From: Streptomyces sp. NBS 14/10 | GTDB taxonomy: Bacteria > Actinomycetota > Actinomycetes > Streptomycetales > Streptomycetaceae | DNA length: 64,000 bases | NCBI RefSeq assembly: GCF_002224125.1 | Contig: NZ_NCSM01000007.1 | Coordinates: forward strand, 251,839 to 315,838 | Direction of reading: 5' to 3' | Shown: positions 17,286 through 26,547 of the stretch, piece by piece | How positions within the stretch are numbered: the first letter of the stretch is position 1 | How the letters are laid out: each line of letters begins with the position of its first letter | Position numbers and translations under genes: made by a program | The notes under the pieces: generated by a model | What the model saw: only the letters and a program-made list of their open reading frames with translations | What the model was told of the DNA's origin: nothing | The model's database searches: none

Positions 17286-17945
17286 ATGACCACAACGGCC
17301 GCGCGCTACCTCTATCTGACCCGCCACGGCGAGGCCTCACCCGACGAGACCGAGCTGACAGCGAACGGGCGCCGCCAGGCCGTACTGCTCGGCGAGCGGC
17401 TGCGCGGCCACCCCATATCCGCAATCCACCACAGCCCGCTCCCGCGCGCCGCCCAGACCGCCCGCCTGATCGCCGAGCAGTTCACCGAACGCCCCGAGGC
17501 TCCGGAGGTCCCCGAAGTCCCCGCAGTCCCCCTCCACCCGTCCGAACCGGCCGGGGACTACCTCCCGTACGTCCCCGACCGGAGCGAACTCCCCGCGGAA
17601 ACCGCCGACGCCCTCCTCGGCTTCCTCGCCCAGTTCCCCCCGGAAGCCCGCGACCACGGTCCGGCACTCGCCCGCGAGGCCCTGGCCCTGTTCACCGGCC
17701 CGGTGCCCGGCGACGAGCCGCGCCACGAACTGGTCGTCACCCACAACTTCCTCATCGGCTGGCTCGTCCGCGCCGCCCTGGACGCCCCCGACTGGCGCTG
17801 GCTCGGCCTCAACCACGCCAACGCGGCCCTGACGGTCATCCGCTACGCCCCCGGCCGGCTCTCCTCCGTCCTCTTCTACAACGACATGTCCCACCTGCCC
17901 GCCGACCTGTGCTGGACCGGCTTCCCACCCGAACTGCGGCTGTGA
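17286..17945 (+). CDS. Histidine phosphatase (phosphoglycerate-mutase-like) family protein
   Basis: The RHGE motif at 13-16 gives the phospho-accepting His14. HHSPLPRAAQTA supplies the Arg-containing second motif, and VVTHNF the second His. A Pro/Glu-rich stretch (EAPEVPEVPAVP, about 70) is unusual. The protein has 219 residues and no signal peptide. The substrate is unknown. Confidence 0.87.
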   Translation: MTTTAARYLYLTRHGEASPDETELTANGRRQAVLLGERLRGHPISAIHHSPLPRAAQTARLIAEQFTERPEAPEVPEVPAVPLHPSEPAGDYLPYVPDRSELPAETADALLGFLAQFPPEARDHGPALAREALALFTGPVPGDEPRHELVVTHNFLIGWLVRAALDAPDWRWLGLNHANAALTVIRYAPGRLSSVLFYNDMSHLPADLCWTGFPPELRL

Positions 17946-17981
17946 GGCGGGCCGTGAGCGTCAGTGGTCAGCCCGCGCCGC

Positions 17982-18380
17982 TCAGACCTCCGCCACCGCG
18001 TCGATCTCGACGAGCACACCCTCACGCACGAGCTGCGCCACCACGGTGGTCCTGGCGGGCAGCGGCGAACTGTCCGCGAAGAACTCCCGGTACACGCGGT
18101 TGAACTCCGGAAAGTTCTTCCTGTCGCTCAGATAGCAGGTGCACTTGACGATGCGGTCCTTACCGCTGCCCGCCGCCTCGAACACGGCGACGAGATTGCT
18201 CAGCACCTGCGTTGCCTGCGCGGCGAAATCGGCCGGCATCTCGTTCGTGGCGGGGTCGAGTGGCCCCTGGCCGGAGGTGAAGACCAGGCCACCGGAGACG
18301 ATGGCCTGGGACAGGGGCGGCTCGGTGCCGTCGGAGAAGCGCACGAACGGCGCCTTGTCGGTGTGAACGCCTTTGATCAT
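17982..18380 (-). CDS. RidA-family (YjgF/UK114) protein
   Basis: At 132 residues it matches RidA enamine/imine deaminases: PPLSQAIVSGGLVFTSGQGP at the front, QVLSNLVAVFEAAGS in the middle, and the conserved Arg in LPARTTVVAQL. RidA removes reactive 2-aminoacrylate. The ATG at 18380 has a CAGAAT element 6 nt before it, which suggests a leaderless message. A GTG at 18395 is an alternative start. Confidence 0.85.
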   Translation of the reverse strand: MIKGVHTDKAPFVRFSDGTEPPLSQAIVSGGLVFTSGQGPLDPATNEMPADFAAQATQVLSNLVAVFEAAGSGKDRIVKCTCYLSDRKNFPEFNRVYREFFADSSPLPARTTVVAQLVREGVLVEIDAVAEV

Positions 18381-18437
18381 GCGGGCATTCTGCACCGCGG
18401 GCCATGGCGTGTCAGGCGTGGATGTCAGGCATCGATG

Positions 18438-18809
18438 TCAGGCGCGCTGCCCGGTACGACGTTCGTAGTCGGCGAAGCCGTCCTCGATCGTCGGCAGCAC
18501 CAACTCCACGCGGAAGTAGGGCACGCTCCACAGCGGGCTGTCGCGAAGGCCTTCAAACAGGTCGGACCACGCGGTCAGATCGTCGGTCGTCGCCACCAGC
18601 ACATCGGACGGAGCGGCCGCCCAAGCCTCGGCGTCGAACCAGCGGACCTGAACGGCGGAGTGCTTCTCCAGCAGCGGCTCCACATGATCAGCGATGATCC
18701 GCTGACGCTCGGGCCGCCCCAGGGCAAGCCATGCAGGCAGGGCCGTCAGGTGGACGAATATGGTGAACCGTGGCTGCGGCTGTGGCTGCGCGTCGCTCAT
18801 ACGCATCAT
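18438..18809 (-). CDS. Darcynin-like small protein
   Basis: The 123-residue protein has the darcynin pattern: FTIFVHLTALPAWLALGRPER, then VRWFDAEAWAA and SDLFEGLRDSPLW. It looks like an alpha/beta ferredoxin-like fold of the dimeric-barrel type. The family has no established function. The start is uncertain (ATG at 18809, 18806 or 18800). Confidence 0.65.
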   Translation of the reverse strand: MMRMSDAQPQPQPRFTIFVHLTALPAWLALGRPERQRIIADHVEPLLEKHSAVQVRWFDAEAWAAAPSDVLVATTDDLTAWSDLFEGLRDSPLWSVPYFRVELVLPTIEDGFADYERRTGQRA

Positions 18810-18919
18810 TGTGGATCAGTAGCTGATCGCCCGGATGCCCCTTCGGTAAACGCTAAGGCGGTCTTGCCGCGGTAAGCCACCGCTCCGCACACTGCCGGGT
18901 ACGTGCGGGAGGGGGCTAG

Positions 18920-19612
18920 ATGGCGGCGCGACGACGGCGCACATGGTCATCACGGCAGTCGAAGGCACGGGTACGCCGCTGGGCGTGGGGCGCCGGCGCC
19001 GTGATGCTGCTCGGGTTGGCTCTGATGTGGAAGACGGTGTGGCCGTACGTCGTCGGAGTGGCCCTCGCGATGCTGCTCGGCGGGGTCGTTTGGTGGCTGC
19101 TGAAGGCCCACCGAAGCGCCATATCCGGCGACCGAGCCTGGCAGGCCGCGGAGGAACGCAGGGCGCGGGACGTGGCCATGTCCGATGTCGACGCGATGAC
19201 GTGGCAGCGGTTCGAGCAGTACGTCGCGCAGCTGTGCCGCCGCGACGGCTGCACCCAGGTCGTGGTCTCCGGCAAGACCGGCGACTTGGGCGCCGATGTC
19301 GTCGGGCTGATGCCGGACGGGCGCCGGCTGGTCATCCAGTGCAAGCACTACGCGCCCCACCGCACCGTGGGTAGCGGTGAGATGCAGAAGTTCCTCGGCA
19401 CGGCAAGGGCCGAACACGGCGCCGACATCGCCGTATACGTCGCCACCTGCAACTTCACGGCGGCAGCCGGGAAACTGGCGGTGAAGCACGAGATCTTCGC
19501 CATGCACCGGGACCTGCTCGGGGCATGGGTCCGAGGCTCCACCCTGGAGTCGCTGCTCCCCCTCAACGGAACAGGAGGCGGACCACCACGCGGACGCCGC
19601 CCGGCCCGCTAG
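18920..19612 (+). CDS. Membrane-anchored Mrr-like restriction endonuclease
   Basis: Two transmembrane helices (about 22-38 and 42-60) precede an Mrr_cat domain. Its PD-(D/E)xK core is GADVVGL with Asp126 and then VIQCK with Gln140 and Lys142. The order TM-TM-Mrr is common in actinobacteria. Mrr enzymes cut modified DNA, and no methylase is adjacent, so a type IV-like role is possible. The membrane anchor could instead mean a different task. GGGAGGGG precedes the ATG. Confidence 0.82.
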   Translation: MAARRRRTWSSRQSKARVRRWAWGAGAVMLLGLALMWKTVWPYVVGVALAMLLGGVVWWLLKAHRSAISGDRAWQAAEERRARDVAMSDVDAMTWQRFEQYVAQLCRRDGCTQVVVSGKTGDLGADVVGLMPDGRRLVIQCKHYAPHRTVGSGEMQKFLGTARAEHGADIAVYVATCNFTAAAGKLAVKHEIFAMHRDLLGAWVRGSTLESLLPLNGTGGGPPRGRRPAR

Positions 19613-19629
19613 CCGGTGGCTGGCAGTGG

Positions 19630-20235
19630 TCAGCAAGGCGTCGTCGGCGTGGGCCCCAACGCCCGGATCGCGACGTCGATCGCGGTGGCCAGACGTGCGA
19701 GGTCGTGGCCGGCACGTTCCCGTACCCGCAGCCCGAGGACCGTGGTGAACAGCAGTTCCACGGCGGCGTCGACGTCGAGGTCGGCGGACAGTTCGCCCTT
19801 GCGCCGCCCCTGGAGCAGCAACGAGCGCAGTGCCTGCCGGGTCACCTCGAAGGCGGCCTCGGTCCGCTGGCTGACCTGGTCGTCGGTGGTGCCGAGTTCG
19901 GTTGCGGTGTTGACCACGAAGCAGCCTCGACCGGGCTCGCCGTCGGGCGGGCAGGTGACCAGCCACAGCATCCAGTCGCGCAGTACTTGCCGGATCGGCC
20001 GGCTGTCGGCAGCGAGCAATCGCTCGGCCTGAGCGGACTCCGTGGCCCGGTAGTGGTCGAGCGCGCGCAGGAAGAGGGTGTGCTTGTCGGTGAACGTCCG
20101 GTACAGGCTGCTGGGCGTGAGCTTGAGCTCGTCACCCAGATCGCGCACCGAGGTGGCGTGGTAGCCGCGTCGCCAGAACAACTCGGTCGCTCTGACGACC
20201 GCGTCCTGCTCGTCGAACTGTCGGGGGCGTGCCAT
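19630..20235 (-). CDS. TetR-family regulator of the adjacent MFS pump
   Basis: The N-terminal helix-turn-helix is HATSVRDLGDELKLTPSSLYRTFTDK in two parts (about 26-51). The rest is a helical ligand domain with a TetR_C GCFVVNTATELG segment. It is divergent from the MFS gene, and two near-identical palindromes lie between them, so it most likely represses that pump and itself. The inducer is unknown. Confidence 0.88.
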   Translation of the reverse strand: MARPRQFDEQDAVVRATELFWRRGYHATSVRDLGDELKLTPSSLYRTFTDKHTLFLRALDHYRATESAQAERLLAADSRPIRQVLRDWMLWLVTCPPDGEPGRGCFVVNTATELGTTDDQVSQRTEAAFEVTRQALRSLLLQGRRKGELSADLDVDAAVELLFTTVLGLRVRERAGHDLARLATAIDVAIRALGPTPTTPC

Positions 20236-20257
20236 GCCCTCAGTCTACCCAACTTGT

Positions 20258-20271
20258 GGAGCGATCGCTCC
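20258..20271. promoter_or_regulatory. TetR operator 1
   Basis: GGAGCGATCGCTCC is a perfect 14-bp palindrome. It lies 22 bp from the regulator start and is repeated at 20295-20310. Confidence 0.75.
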
Positions 20272-20294
20272 CATACTAGGGTCCCGCCACATAT

Positions 20295-20310
20295 GGGAGC
20301 GATCGCTCCC
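20295..20310. promoter_or_regulatory. TetR operator 2
   Basis: GGGAGCGATCGCTCCC is a perfect 16-bp palindrome containing operator 1's core. The centres of the two sites are 38 bp apart. It sits just before the ribosome site of the MFS gene. Confidence 0.75.
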
Positions 20311-20333
20311 GAACGAGTGGAGGAGACACCGCG

Positions 20334-21536
20334 GTGACGACCACAGAACAGCCCGCCGCCCTGGCGGGCGCCCCGCAGACATCGCAGAAGAATCACTGGC
20401 TGGCGGTCAGCTCAGTGGCCTTGGGAACGTTCCTGCTGGTGACCGCGGAGCAACTGCCGATCGGCCTGCTGACCTCCGTGGGGTCGGCGCTGTCGGTCTC
20501 CGAAGGGACAGCCGGGCTGATGGTGACGGTCCCCAGCCTGGTTGCCGCGGTCTCAGCACCGCTGATTCCCGTGCTCGTCGGGGGAATGGACCGGCGAATT
20601 CTGCTGCTCGGGCTGATGGGGCTGATGACCCTTGCCAACGTGGCATCGTCCGTGGCTCCGAATTTCGCCGTCCTGGTGTCCTCCCGGGTCCTGGTCGGGG
20701 TGGCTATCGGCGGCTTCTGGGCGGTCGCAAGCGGCCTGGCCGTCCGGCTCGTGACTACCGAGAACGTGCCACGGGCCACCGCGATCATCTTCGGTGGCGT
20801 CGGAGCCGCGAACGTGTTCGGTGTCCCGCTCGGCACCCTGGTCGGCGATCTCACCGGCTGGCGCATCGCCTTCGCGTCGATGAGCGCCCTGGCACTTGTC
20901 GCGCTGATCGCCCTGCTGGCCGTGCTGCCACCGCTGGCCGCCTCGCAGGCTGTCCGGCCGCGTCTCCTGGCCGAGCAGTTCCGCAACCCGGGAGTGCGCA
21001 TCGGCATCATCGCGACGGTCCTCATCGTGTTCGGGCATTTCTCGGCCTACACGTTCGTGAGCCCCGCATTGCAGAGGCTGTCGGGTATCGACGAGCGCTA
21101 TGTCGGTTCGCTGCTGTTCGGGTTCGGTGTGGCGGGCATGATCGGCAACTTCGCCGCCGGCACCGCGCTCTCGCGCAGGGTGCACCGGAGCGTGCTGATC
21201 ATCGCCGCGTCCCTCACGGTTGCGATGCCGCTCTTCCTGCTGCTGGGCCACACGGCGGTCGGCGGCGCCATCTTGCTGATCGTCTGGGGTCTGGCCTACG
21301 GCGGCGTGTCGGTCGGCCTGCAGACCTGGATGATCAAGGCCGCCCCGCAGGCGGTGGAAGCGGCCTCCTCCCTGTGGGTAGCGGTGTTCAACCTGTCAAT
21401 CGGCCTCGGCGCGCTGGCCGGCGGCGTCATCGTCGACACACTCACCCTCCAGGGCGTGCTGTGGCTCGGCGGCGCCTGCGCCCTGGCAGCCGCACTGACG
21501 ATCTGGAGCGCCCGCGCCCATGAGAGCCTGCGATGA
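20334..21536 (+). CDS. MFS transporter, drug:H+ antiporter-1 type
   Basis: This 400-residue protein has twelve predicted helices and the DHA1 motifs, including VGGMDRRILLL between helices 2 and 3 and RVLVGVAIGGFWAVASGLAVRL in helix 4-5, similar to AraJ/NepI-like exporters. The start is a GTG with GGAGGAGA ahead. The divergent TetR gene and twin operators suggest that it is induced by its own substrate, which is unknown. Confidence 0.88.
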   Translation: MTTTEQPAALAGAPQTSQKNHWLAVSSVALGTFLLVTAEQLPIGLLTSVGSALSVSEGTAGLMVTVPSLVAAVSAPLIPVLVGGMDRRILLLGLMGLMTLANVASSVAPNFAVLVSSRVLVGVAIGGFWAVASGLAVRLVTTENVPRATAIIFGGVGAANVFGVPLGTLVGDLTGWRIAFASMSALALVALIALLAVLPPLAASQAVRPRLLAEQFRNPGVRIGIIATVLIVFGHFSAYTFVSPALQRLSGIDERYVGSLLFGFGVAGMIGNFAAGTALSRRVHRSVLIIAASLTVAMPLFLLLGHTAVGGAILLIVWGLAYGGVSVGLQTWMIKAAPQAVEAASSLWVAVFNLSIGLGALAGGVIVDTLTLQGVLWLGGACALAAALTIWSARAHESLR

Positions 21537-21582
21537 CCTGGATCCGTACGCCACGCACCCGACGCTCGACCGCGGCTTTTCG

Positions 21583-22431
21583 TCAGCTGAACTCGGCCGC
21601 GTGGTCGATGGCCCACCTCGCGAAGGTGCCGGCCGGTCGGCCGGTAAGGCGCTCAACATGATCGGTGATGCGGTCCGACTCCGGTCGCCGCACCGAGGCC
21701 GCGATCAGCGCTTCCACCAGCGGCTCGGGCCGGCCGTCCGCGAGCATTCGTGATCGCGCGAGGTCAGCGGGGAGCGCCTGGAAGCGCAGACGGCGCCGGA
21801 GAGCGGCACCGAGGTGAGCGACCTGGTCGGCGCGGCTGAGGACCTCGGGTCCTGTCAACACGTGCAACCTCTGGTCCAACTGGTCGTGTTGCGCGAGCAA
21901 CACGGCTACGGCCGCGTCGGCGACATCGCGCTCGTCCACGACGGCTGTGCGCGCCACGTCCGGGCCTGACACCACGTCACCTGCCCGCAACTGTGGCGCC
22001 CAGCCACGGCTGTTGGATGCCAATGTGTCGCTACGCAGCACCACGGGCCGCAGACCGGCATCGCGCAGCAGGGCTTCCATGTCCGCGTGCACCTGGACGA
22101 TGGGATCACTCTGGCGAGCGGCTTCGTCGTCCATGGCGGTCGTGGACAGGTAGACGACACGGGGGGCCGCGGTGACGAGTTCCGCAACCAGGTCGTGGGC
22201 AGGGGCGGAATCGAGCAGCGGCCAGATGAGAAAGACAGCGTCGATGCCCACGAGCGCCTCGCGGACAGCAGTGGGGTCTGTGAGGTCGCCGACCACCGAT
22301 TCGGCTCCGGGGCGCGGACCAGTCCGCTGACGCACGAGGCTACGCACGCGGGCGCCGTGTGCTTGGAGACGGTTGACGACCTCGCGGCCGAGGTTGCCGG
22401 CCGCGCCGGTGACCAGGATCGATGCAGGCAT
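21583..22431 (-). CDS. NmrA-like NAD(P)-binding oxidoreductase (SDR family)
   Basis: The N-terminus ILVTGAAGNLGREVVNRL is a Rossmann fold with the TGxxGxxG motif of atypical SDRs. The 282-residue length, the VYLSTTAMDD segment and the lack of a classical YxxxK pattern fit NmrA/quinone-oxidoreductase-2-like proteins. It is divergent from a MerR gene 44 bp away, which probably controls it. Confidence 0.83.
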   Translation of the reverse strand: MPASILVTGAAGNLGREVVNRLQAHGARVRSLVRQRTGPRPGAESVVGDLTDPTAVREALVGIDAVFLIWPLLDSAPAHDLVAELVTAAPRVVYLSTTAMDDEAARQSDPIVQVHADMEALLRDAGLRPVVLRSDTLASNSRGWAPQLRAGDVVSGPDVARTAVVDERDVADAAVAVLLAQHDQLDQRLHVLTGPEVLSRADQVAHLGAALRRRLRFQALPADLARSRMLADGRPEPLVEALIAASVRRPESDRITDHVERLTGRPAGTFARWAIDHAAEFS

Positions 22432-22475
22432 GATCGAGACGCTAAGGGTTCAGGTCGACATGAAGGCAAGGGCGT

Positions 22476-22850
22476 GTGGTGAAGACGATCGGGGAAGTGG
22501 CCGCGGAGCTCGGAATCGAAACCCACGTGCTGCGGCACTGGGAAAACGTTGGGGCACTCACCGTGCGTCGCGATGGCAACGGCTACCGCAGCTACGACGA
22601 CAACGCCCTGGAACAGGCACGGACCGTGCTGAAACTGCGGCGAGTCGGGCTCTCGTTGCCAGAGGTCACCGCTGCCATGTCGGCGACGAAGTCGGCGGCA
22701 CAGGCGGTCGTGAGGGCGAAGATCGCGGCACTCGAAAGTGAAGTCGTCCAGAGGCAGCAGGCGATTGCCTTCCTGCGGCACACCGTTGAGTGTCGACATC
22801 GATATCTCGACGACTGTCCGGACTGTGCGACTTTCGTCCGCGAGGCTTGA
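22476..22850 (+). CDS. MerR-family regulator
   Basis: The winged helix starts at once (IGEVAAELGIETHVLRHWE), followed by RRDGNGYRSYDD and a C-terminal coiled coil. The end carries CRHRYLDDCPDC, so three Cys and a His could bind metal or sense redox state. The start is the GTG at 22476 or the next codon. It shares a 44-bp promoter region with the NmrA-like gene, its likely target. Confidence 0.85.
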   Translation: MVKTIGEVAAELGIETHVLRHWENVGALTVRRDGNGYRSYDDNALEQARTVLKLRRVGLSLPEVTAAMSATKSAAQAVVRAKIAALESEVVQRQQAIAFLRHTVECRHRYLDDCPDCATFVREA

Positions 22851-22880
22851 GCCGTCCACCGGCAGCAGCACGCGGAGTGT

Positions 22881-22916
22881 CAAAGACCCCCAACCGGGAT
22901 CGGCTGGGGGTCTTTG
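22881..22916. terminator. Bidirectional terminator between merR and tRNA-Val
   Basis: Fifteen-nt arms starting CAAAGACCCCC and ending GGGGGTCTTTG pair with one mismatch. The hairpin lies 30 nt after the merR stop and just after the tRNA 3' end on the other strand. Confidence 0.8.
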
Positions 22917-22919
22917 TGC

Positions 22920-22994
22920 TGGTGGGCGCAGACGGGTTCGAACCGCCGACATCTGCCTTGTAAGGGCAGCGCTCTACCGCTGAGCTATGCGCCC
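22920..22994 (-). tRNA. tRNA-Val (anticodon UAC)
   Basis: The minus strand folds into a full cloverleaf: 7-bp acceptor GGGCGCA/TGCGCCC, D stem GCTC/GAGC, anticodon stem CTGCC/GGCAG with loop CTTACAA (anticodon TAC, reads GUA), T loop TTCGAAC, and an encoded CCA. It is 72 nt plus CCA. Confidence 0.95.
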
Positions 22995-23200
22995 GGGATG
23001 AGGTGCCAGCCTACCCTGTCCGCGCCGCACCGCCCCAATCCAGCGGGTCGGCAGCTGTTGATTCGGTTGTTGGCCATGGTTGGCCGGTGCGTCCCTCGTC
23101 AGGGTGAACGGGGCCGGTTTCCGGGATCCTGCGTGTGTTGGGAACGCATGATCGATGGCGGCAACTGGGTTCGCGATGTCCCGGAGGGAGGGGGAGGGCG

Positions 23201-24893
23201 GTGGCGCGTCAGCATGGGGGGAAGCGTGCGTTGCGTGCGATCGCGCCCGCGTTCACGGTGGCCGCGCCATCGGGTGCCCGGATTCGGGACCGGCTGCGGG
23301 TCGGTGGCGCGGACGAGAAGGTCCTCGCCCTGGTCGGGCAGCACCTCGGCCGTTATCAGCGGGCGGATCTGGCTGAGCGCGTGGTGATCGGTCCGGTGCC
23401 GGTGAAGGAGGCCCGGCGGGCCGAGCGGAAGAAGAAGCTGACGGCCGTGTCATCGTCGCGCTGGGCGGGGGCGATGACCCGTGCCAGCGAGGACCAGTAT
23501 CAGCTCAGCATGCGCTGCCTGTACGACGAGCGTGCCGGGCTCCGTCGCGCCATCGGGCAAATCGCCCGTCGTCTGACGGTGCCGTGTGGACAGCGCACGG
23601 GCAGGGTGCGCGGCTACCAGGACCAGGGCGAACGCTTCCAGAAGCAGCGCCGCCTCCAAGCGCTCCAAGCCCGTCTTGCCGTGGTCGAGCGGCGCATCGC
23701 CGAGGGGCGGCCGTCCGTGGTGGTGGGCGGGCGTCGTCTGGCGAAGCTACGGCACCACCTGTCCGAGGCGCATCTCACGGCCGGGGAGTGGCGCGGGCGG
23801 TGGGATGCGGCCCGGCTGTTCCTCACCGCGGACGGCGAGTCCGGGGCCCCGCACGGGAACTACACCATCACGGTGGATCCGGCCGACGGCAGTGTGACGA
23901 TCGTGCTGCCCGAACCGCTGAGGCATCTGGCGAACGCGCCGCGTGGCCGCTACCGGCTGGCCTGCACCGTCACCTTCCACCACCGTCGGGAGGAGTGGCT
24001 GGACCGCGTGACCGCGAACCAGGCCGTCCGCTACGACATCGTGCGCGACCCGGTGCGCGGCCGCTGGTACCTCGACGCCTCATGGTCGGCGCCGCAGACC
24101 ATGTTGCCGTCGCCGCAGGAGATCAGGGCGGCGGGCGGGCGCATGCTCGGGGCCGACCTGAACGCCGACCACCTCGCAGCGTACGCACGGCAACCCGGTC
24201 GGCGAACCTGTCACGGTGCCGCTGGAGTTGACCGGCGACGCGTCCCGTCGGGACGGCAGACTGCGGGCCGCCGTCACCTCGCTGATCAAGATCGCCATGA
24301 TGCACGGCTGCATGGGGATCGTGGTCGAGAACCTGGGCTTCATCGACGCTCGACAGACGGGCCGGGAGACGATGGGGCGCGGTCGGCGCGGCAAGGCCTT
24401 CCGTCGCACGGTGGCCGGTATCCCGACCGCCAGGTTCCGGGACCGGCTGCGCGGCATGGCCTGCCACCAGGGGCTGGTCGTGGTCGCCGTGGACCCGGCC
24501 TACACCTCCCGCTGGGGCGCCCAGCACTGGCAAACACCTCTCGGCGATCAATCGAAATCCACTGTCACCCGGCATCATGCGGCCGCGGTGGCGATTGGCA
24601 GACGCGGCCTGGGACAACGGATCCGGCGTCGGCCAGGTGTGACCGCTCCCGACCGGAGGATCGGACAGCGGAGAGCTACCGGCCAGACCGCTTCCACGCC
24701 CAGGCCGCGTGGGACCACGAACCCACCCAGGACCACAGGCACGCCCCACCAGGGCGGTAAGACCCGCCGGAGCCGAAGTGACCAGCTCGTGCCGCTCCCC
24801 GCACCCACGACCGTTCGGGGTGCACCCGGCGCCAGACACGTCCAACCTGGCCCGGAATGTGCTGATTTGGCCAACGCTGGCCAACAACACTAG
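23201..24893 (+). pseudogene. TnpB-like (IS200/IS605 accessory) gene with a frameshift
   Basis: From a GTG at 23201 the frame encodes the long N-terminal part of a Streptomyces-type TnpB-related protein and reaches the RuvC-I block GADLNADHLAAY. Near 24,180-24,188 the reading shifts to another frame, which continues as HGNPVGEPVTVPLELTG, with RuvC-II (GIVVENLGF) and RuvC-III (VAVDPAYTSRWG). All three catalytic acidic residues survive but in two frames, so a full protein is not made without recoding. There is no tnpA and I could not define ends. It lies 207 bp from tRNA-Val. Confidence 0.78.
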
Positions 24894-24931
24894 GAACGGT
24901 GGGAGAATGACAGCCGGGCCTGGGGCGATCC

Positions 24932-26398
24932 ATGTGGGAGCGGGAAGTGGCGGCGACATCCGCGCAGTCTGCACGTCGAGTACGTCGTCCGCGTCCAGAG
25001 CATGGTCCGGGTCCAGCACGTCGCCTGGGGGCGGGGCGACGGTGGCGGCCGCGGGGGCTGGGGCGGCGGGTGGTCGAGGGGGTTGTGGGGAGTGTGGCGC
25101 TGGTGGTGGCGCCGTTGCCGTTGCTGATCGCGGTAGTGCCGGTCACGTTCGCGGGGGGCGGGGCGCGGCGCTGGTTCGGGGGGCGGGGGGAAGGGCAGCG
25201 GGCGCAGGCGCAGGCCGCGAAGGACGAGGCCGCGGCGGCGTTCTACGAGCTGGACACCGCGCAGCGCGATCTGCGGATCTCGATCGAGACGATCACCGCG
25301 GTCGACGACTCCCCGGCCGCCCGGCGGGCGAAGGCCGACTTCGAGGCGCTCGGCCAGCGGATCGACCAGGTCAGCCGGGACTACATCACCGCCGTGGACG
25401 CCCATGACCTGGACCGCGACGACCTGGACGCCTCGACCGCCTCGCGCGCCCGCGCCGATCTGGTCCGGGCCAAGGACGAGCTGCGGCGCACCAAGGGGGA
25501 CCTCGACCGCTTCGCGCAGGGGCTCGGCCCGCTGCTGGAGCAGGCCGAGACCCAGCTGGCGCGGCTGGCGCCCGCCGTGGAGCGGGCCCGGCAGGCGCTG
25601 CGCGCGGCGAGCGACGCGCTGGATGCCGTACGGGGGTCCGGGCTGCGGGCCGACGATCTGGCGGCGCGGCTGGCCCAGCTGGCGCCCGAGCTGACCAAGC
25701 TCAACGAGGGGGCGGGCCAGCATGGTGTGCAGGAGACCATCCGGCGCGCGGACGATGTGCTGCGCCGGGCGGAGGCGGTGCGCGGCGAGGCGGAGCGGCT
25801 GCCGGAGCGGGCCGCGGAGATCGACCGGCGGCTGGTGTCGCTGCGTACGCGCGCGCAGGCGATCACCACGCGTACGGAGGGCGTCGCGCCCGTGCTGAGC
25901 GAGTTGCGGCGGCGCTACAGCGCGGCCTGCTGGCAGGATCTGCAGACCGTACCGGCGCAGGCCGAGGGAGATGTCGCGCAGGCCGAGGCCAAGCTCAAGG
26001 AGGCCCAGGAGGCGCGCGACGAGCAGCGCTGGGCCGATGCCACCGCCCTGCTCGCGACCGTACGGGCGCTGCTGAACACCACGGACGAGGCGGTGTCCGC
26101 GGCCGGCGACCGGCTGCGGCGGCTCGACGAGGTGTCGTACGACCGGAACAAGGAAGTCGAGCGCACGCGCTTCGCCATCCGCGACGCGCAGCGCCTGGCC
26201 ATGGCCGGGCGCGACACCCCCGACCCGCGGCACGCCCGGCCACTGGACGGCGCCGTGGAGCGGCTGGACCGGGCGATCGCCGGGCTGGAGGGACGGCACC
26301 CGGACTGGTGGCACTTCCTGTCCGAGACGGAGGCCGTGCGGCAGACCGTCGCCCACGTGGTGCAGGAGATCCGCGAGGAGCGTGGCGGCACGCACTGA
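24932..26398 (+). CDS. Membrane-anchored coiled-coil protein of unknown function
   Basis: A hydrophobic segment (about residues 48-75, GSVALVVAPLPLLIAVVPVTF) is followed by almost 400 residues of Ala/Arg/Glu/Leu-rich predicted coiled coil. No enzymatic motif is visible. The N-terminus is doubtful: the first 35 codons are Arg-rich and poor in bias, while a different frame over 24,970-25,035 (with HVEYVVRVQSMVRVQHV) has near-perfect G/C third positions. Either the start lies further in, or a single-base error near 25,040 separates the true N-terminus from the body. Confidence 0.65.
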   Translation: MWEREVAATSAQSARRVRRPRPEHGPGPARRLGAGRRWRPRGLGRRVVEGVVGSVALVVAPLPLLIAVVPVTFAGGGARRWFGGRGEGQRAQAQAAKDEAAAAFYELDTAQRDLRISIETITAVDDSPAARRAKADFEALGQRIDQVSRDYITAVDAHDLDRDDLDASTASRARADLVRAKDELRRTKGDLDRFAQGLGPLLEQAETQLARLAPAVERARQALRAASDALDAVRGSGLRADDLAARLAQLAPELTKLNEGAGQHGVQETIRRADDVLRRAEAVRGEAERLPERAAEIDRRLVSLRTRAQAITTRTEGVAPVLSELRRRYSAACWQDLQTVPAQAEGDVAQAEAKLKEAQEARDEQRWADATALLATVRALLNTTDEAVSAAGDRLRRLDEVSYDRNKEVERTRFAIRDAQRLAMAGRDTPDPRHARPLDGAVERLDRAIAGLEGRHPDWWHFLSETEAVRQTVAHVVQEIREERGGTH

Positions 26399-26404
26399 GG
26401 GTGA

Positions 26405-26430
26405 GCCCCACCGGCCGGGGCCGGTGGGGC
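26405..26430 (+). terminator. Terminator hairpin after the coiled-coil gene
   Basis: Arms GCCCCACCGGCC and GGCCGGTGGGGC are separated by 2 nt. The hairpin starts 6 nt after the stop. Confidence 0.7.
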
Positions 26431-26547
26431 GCGTTCCGTGTCCCCCTGCGCCACGCCCACATGCCTGCGCCACACCCACATGCTGGCCTGCGGTTTCGCG
26501 TGCTTTGCGCGCTGTTGGACCGCCTCTCTCCTGGCTATGCTGCCCCT

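Noticed and set aside
17946..24900. A tRNA-linked integrative element ending at tRNA-Val
   Set aside because: No integrase, no second copy of the tRNA 3' end and no att-like direct repeat was found. The genes look like a mixed accessory stretch, not a defined island.
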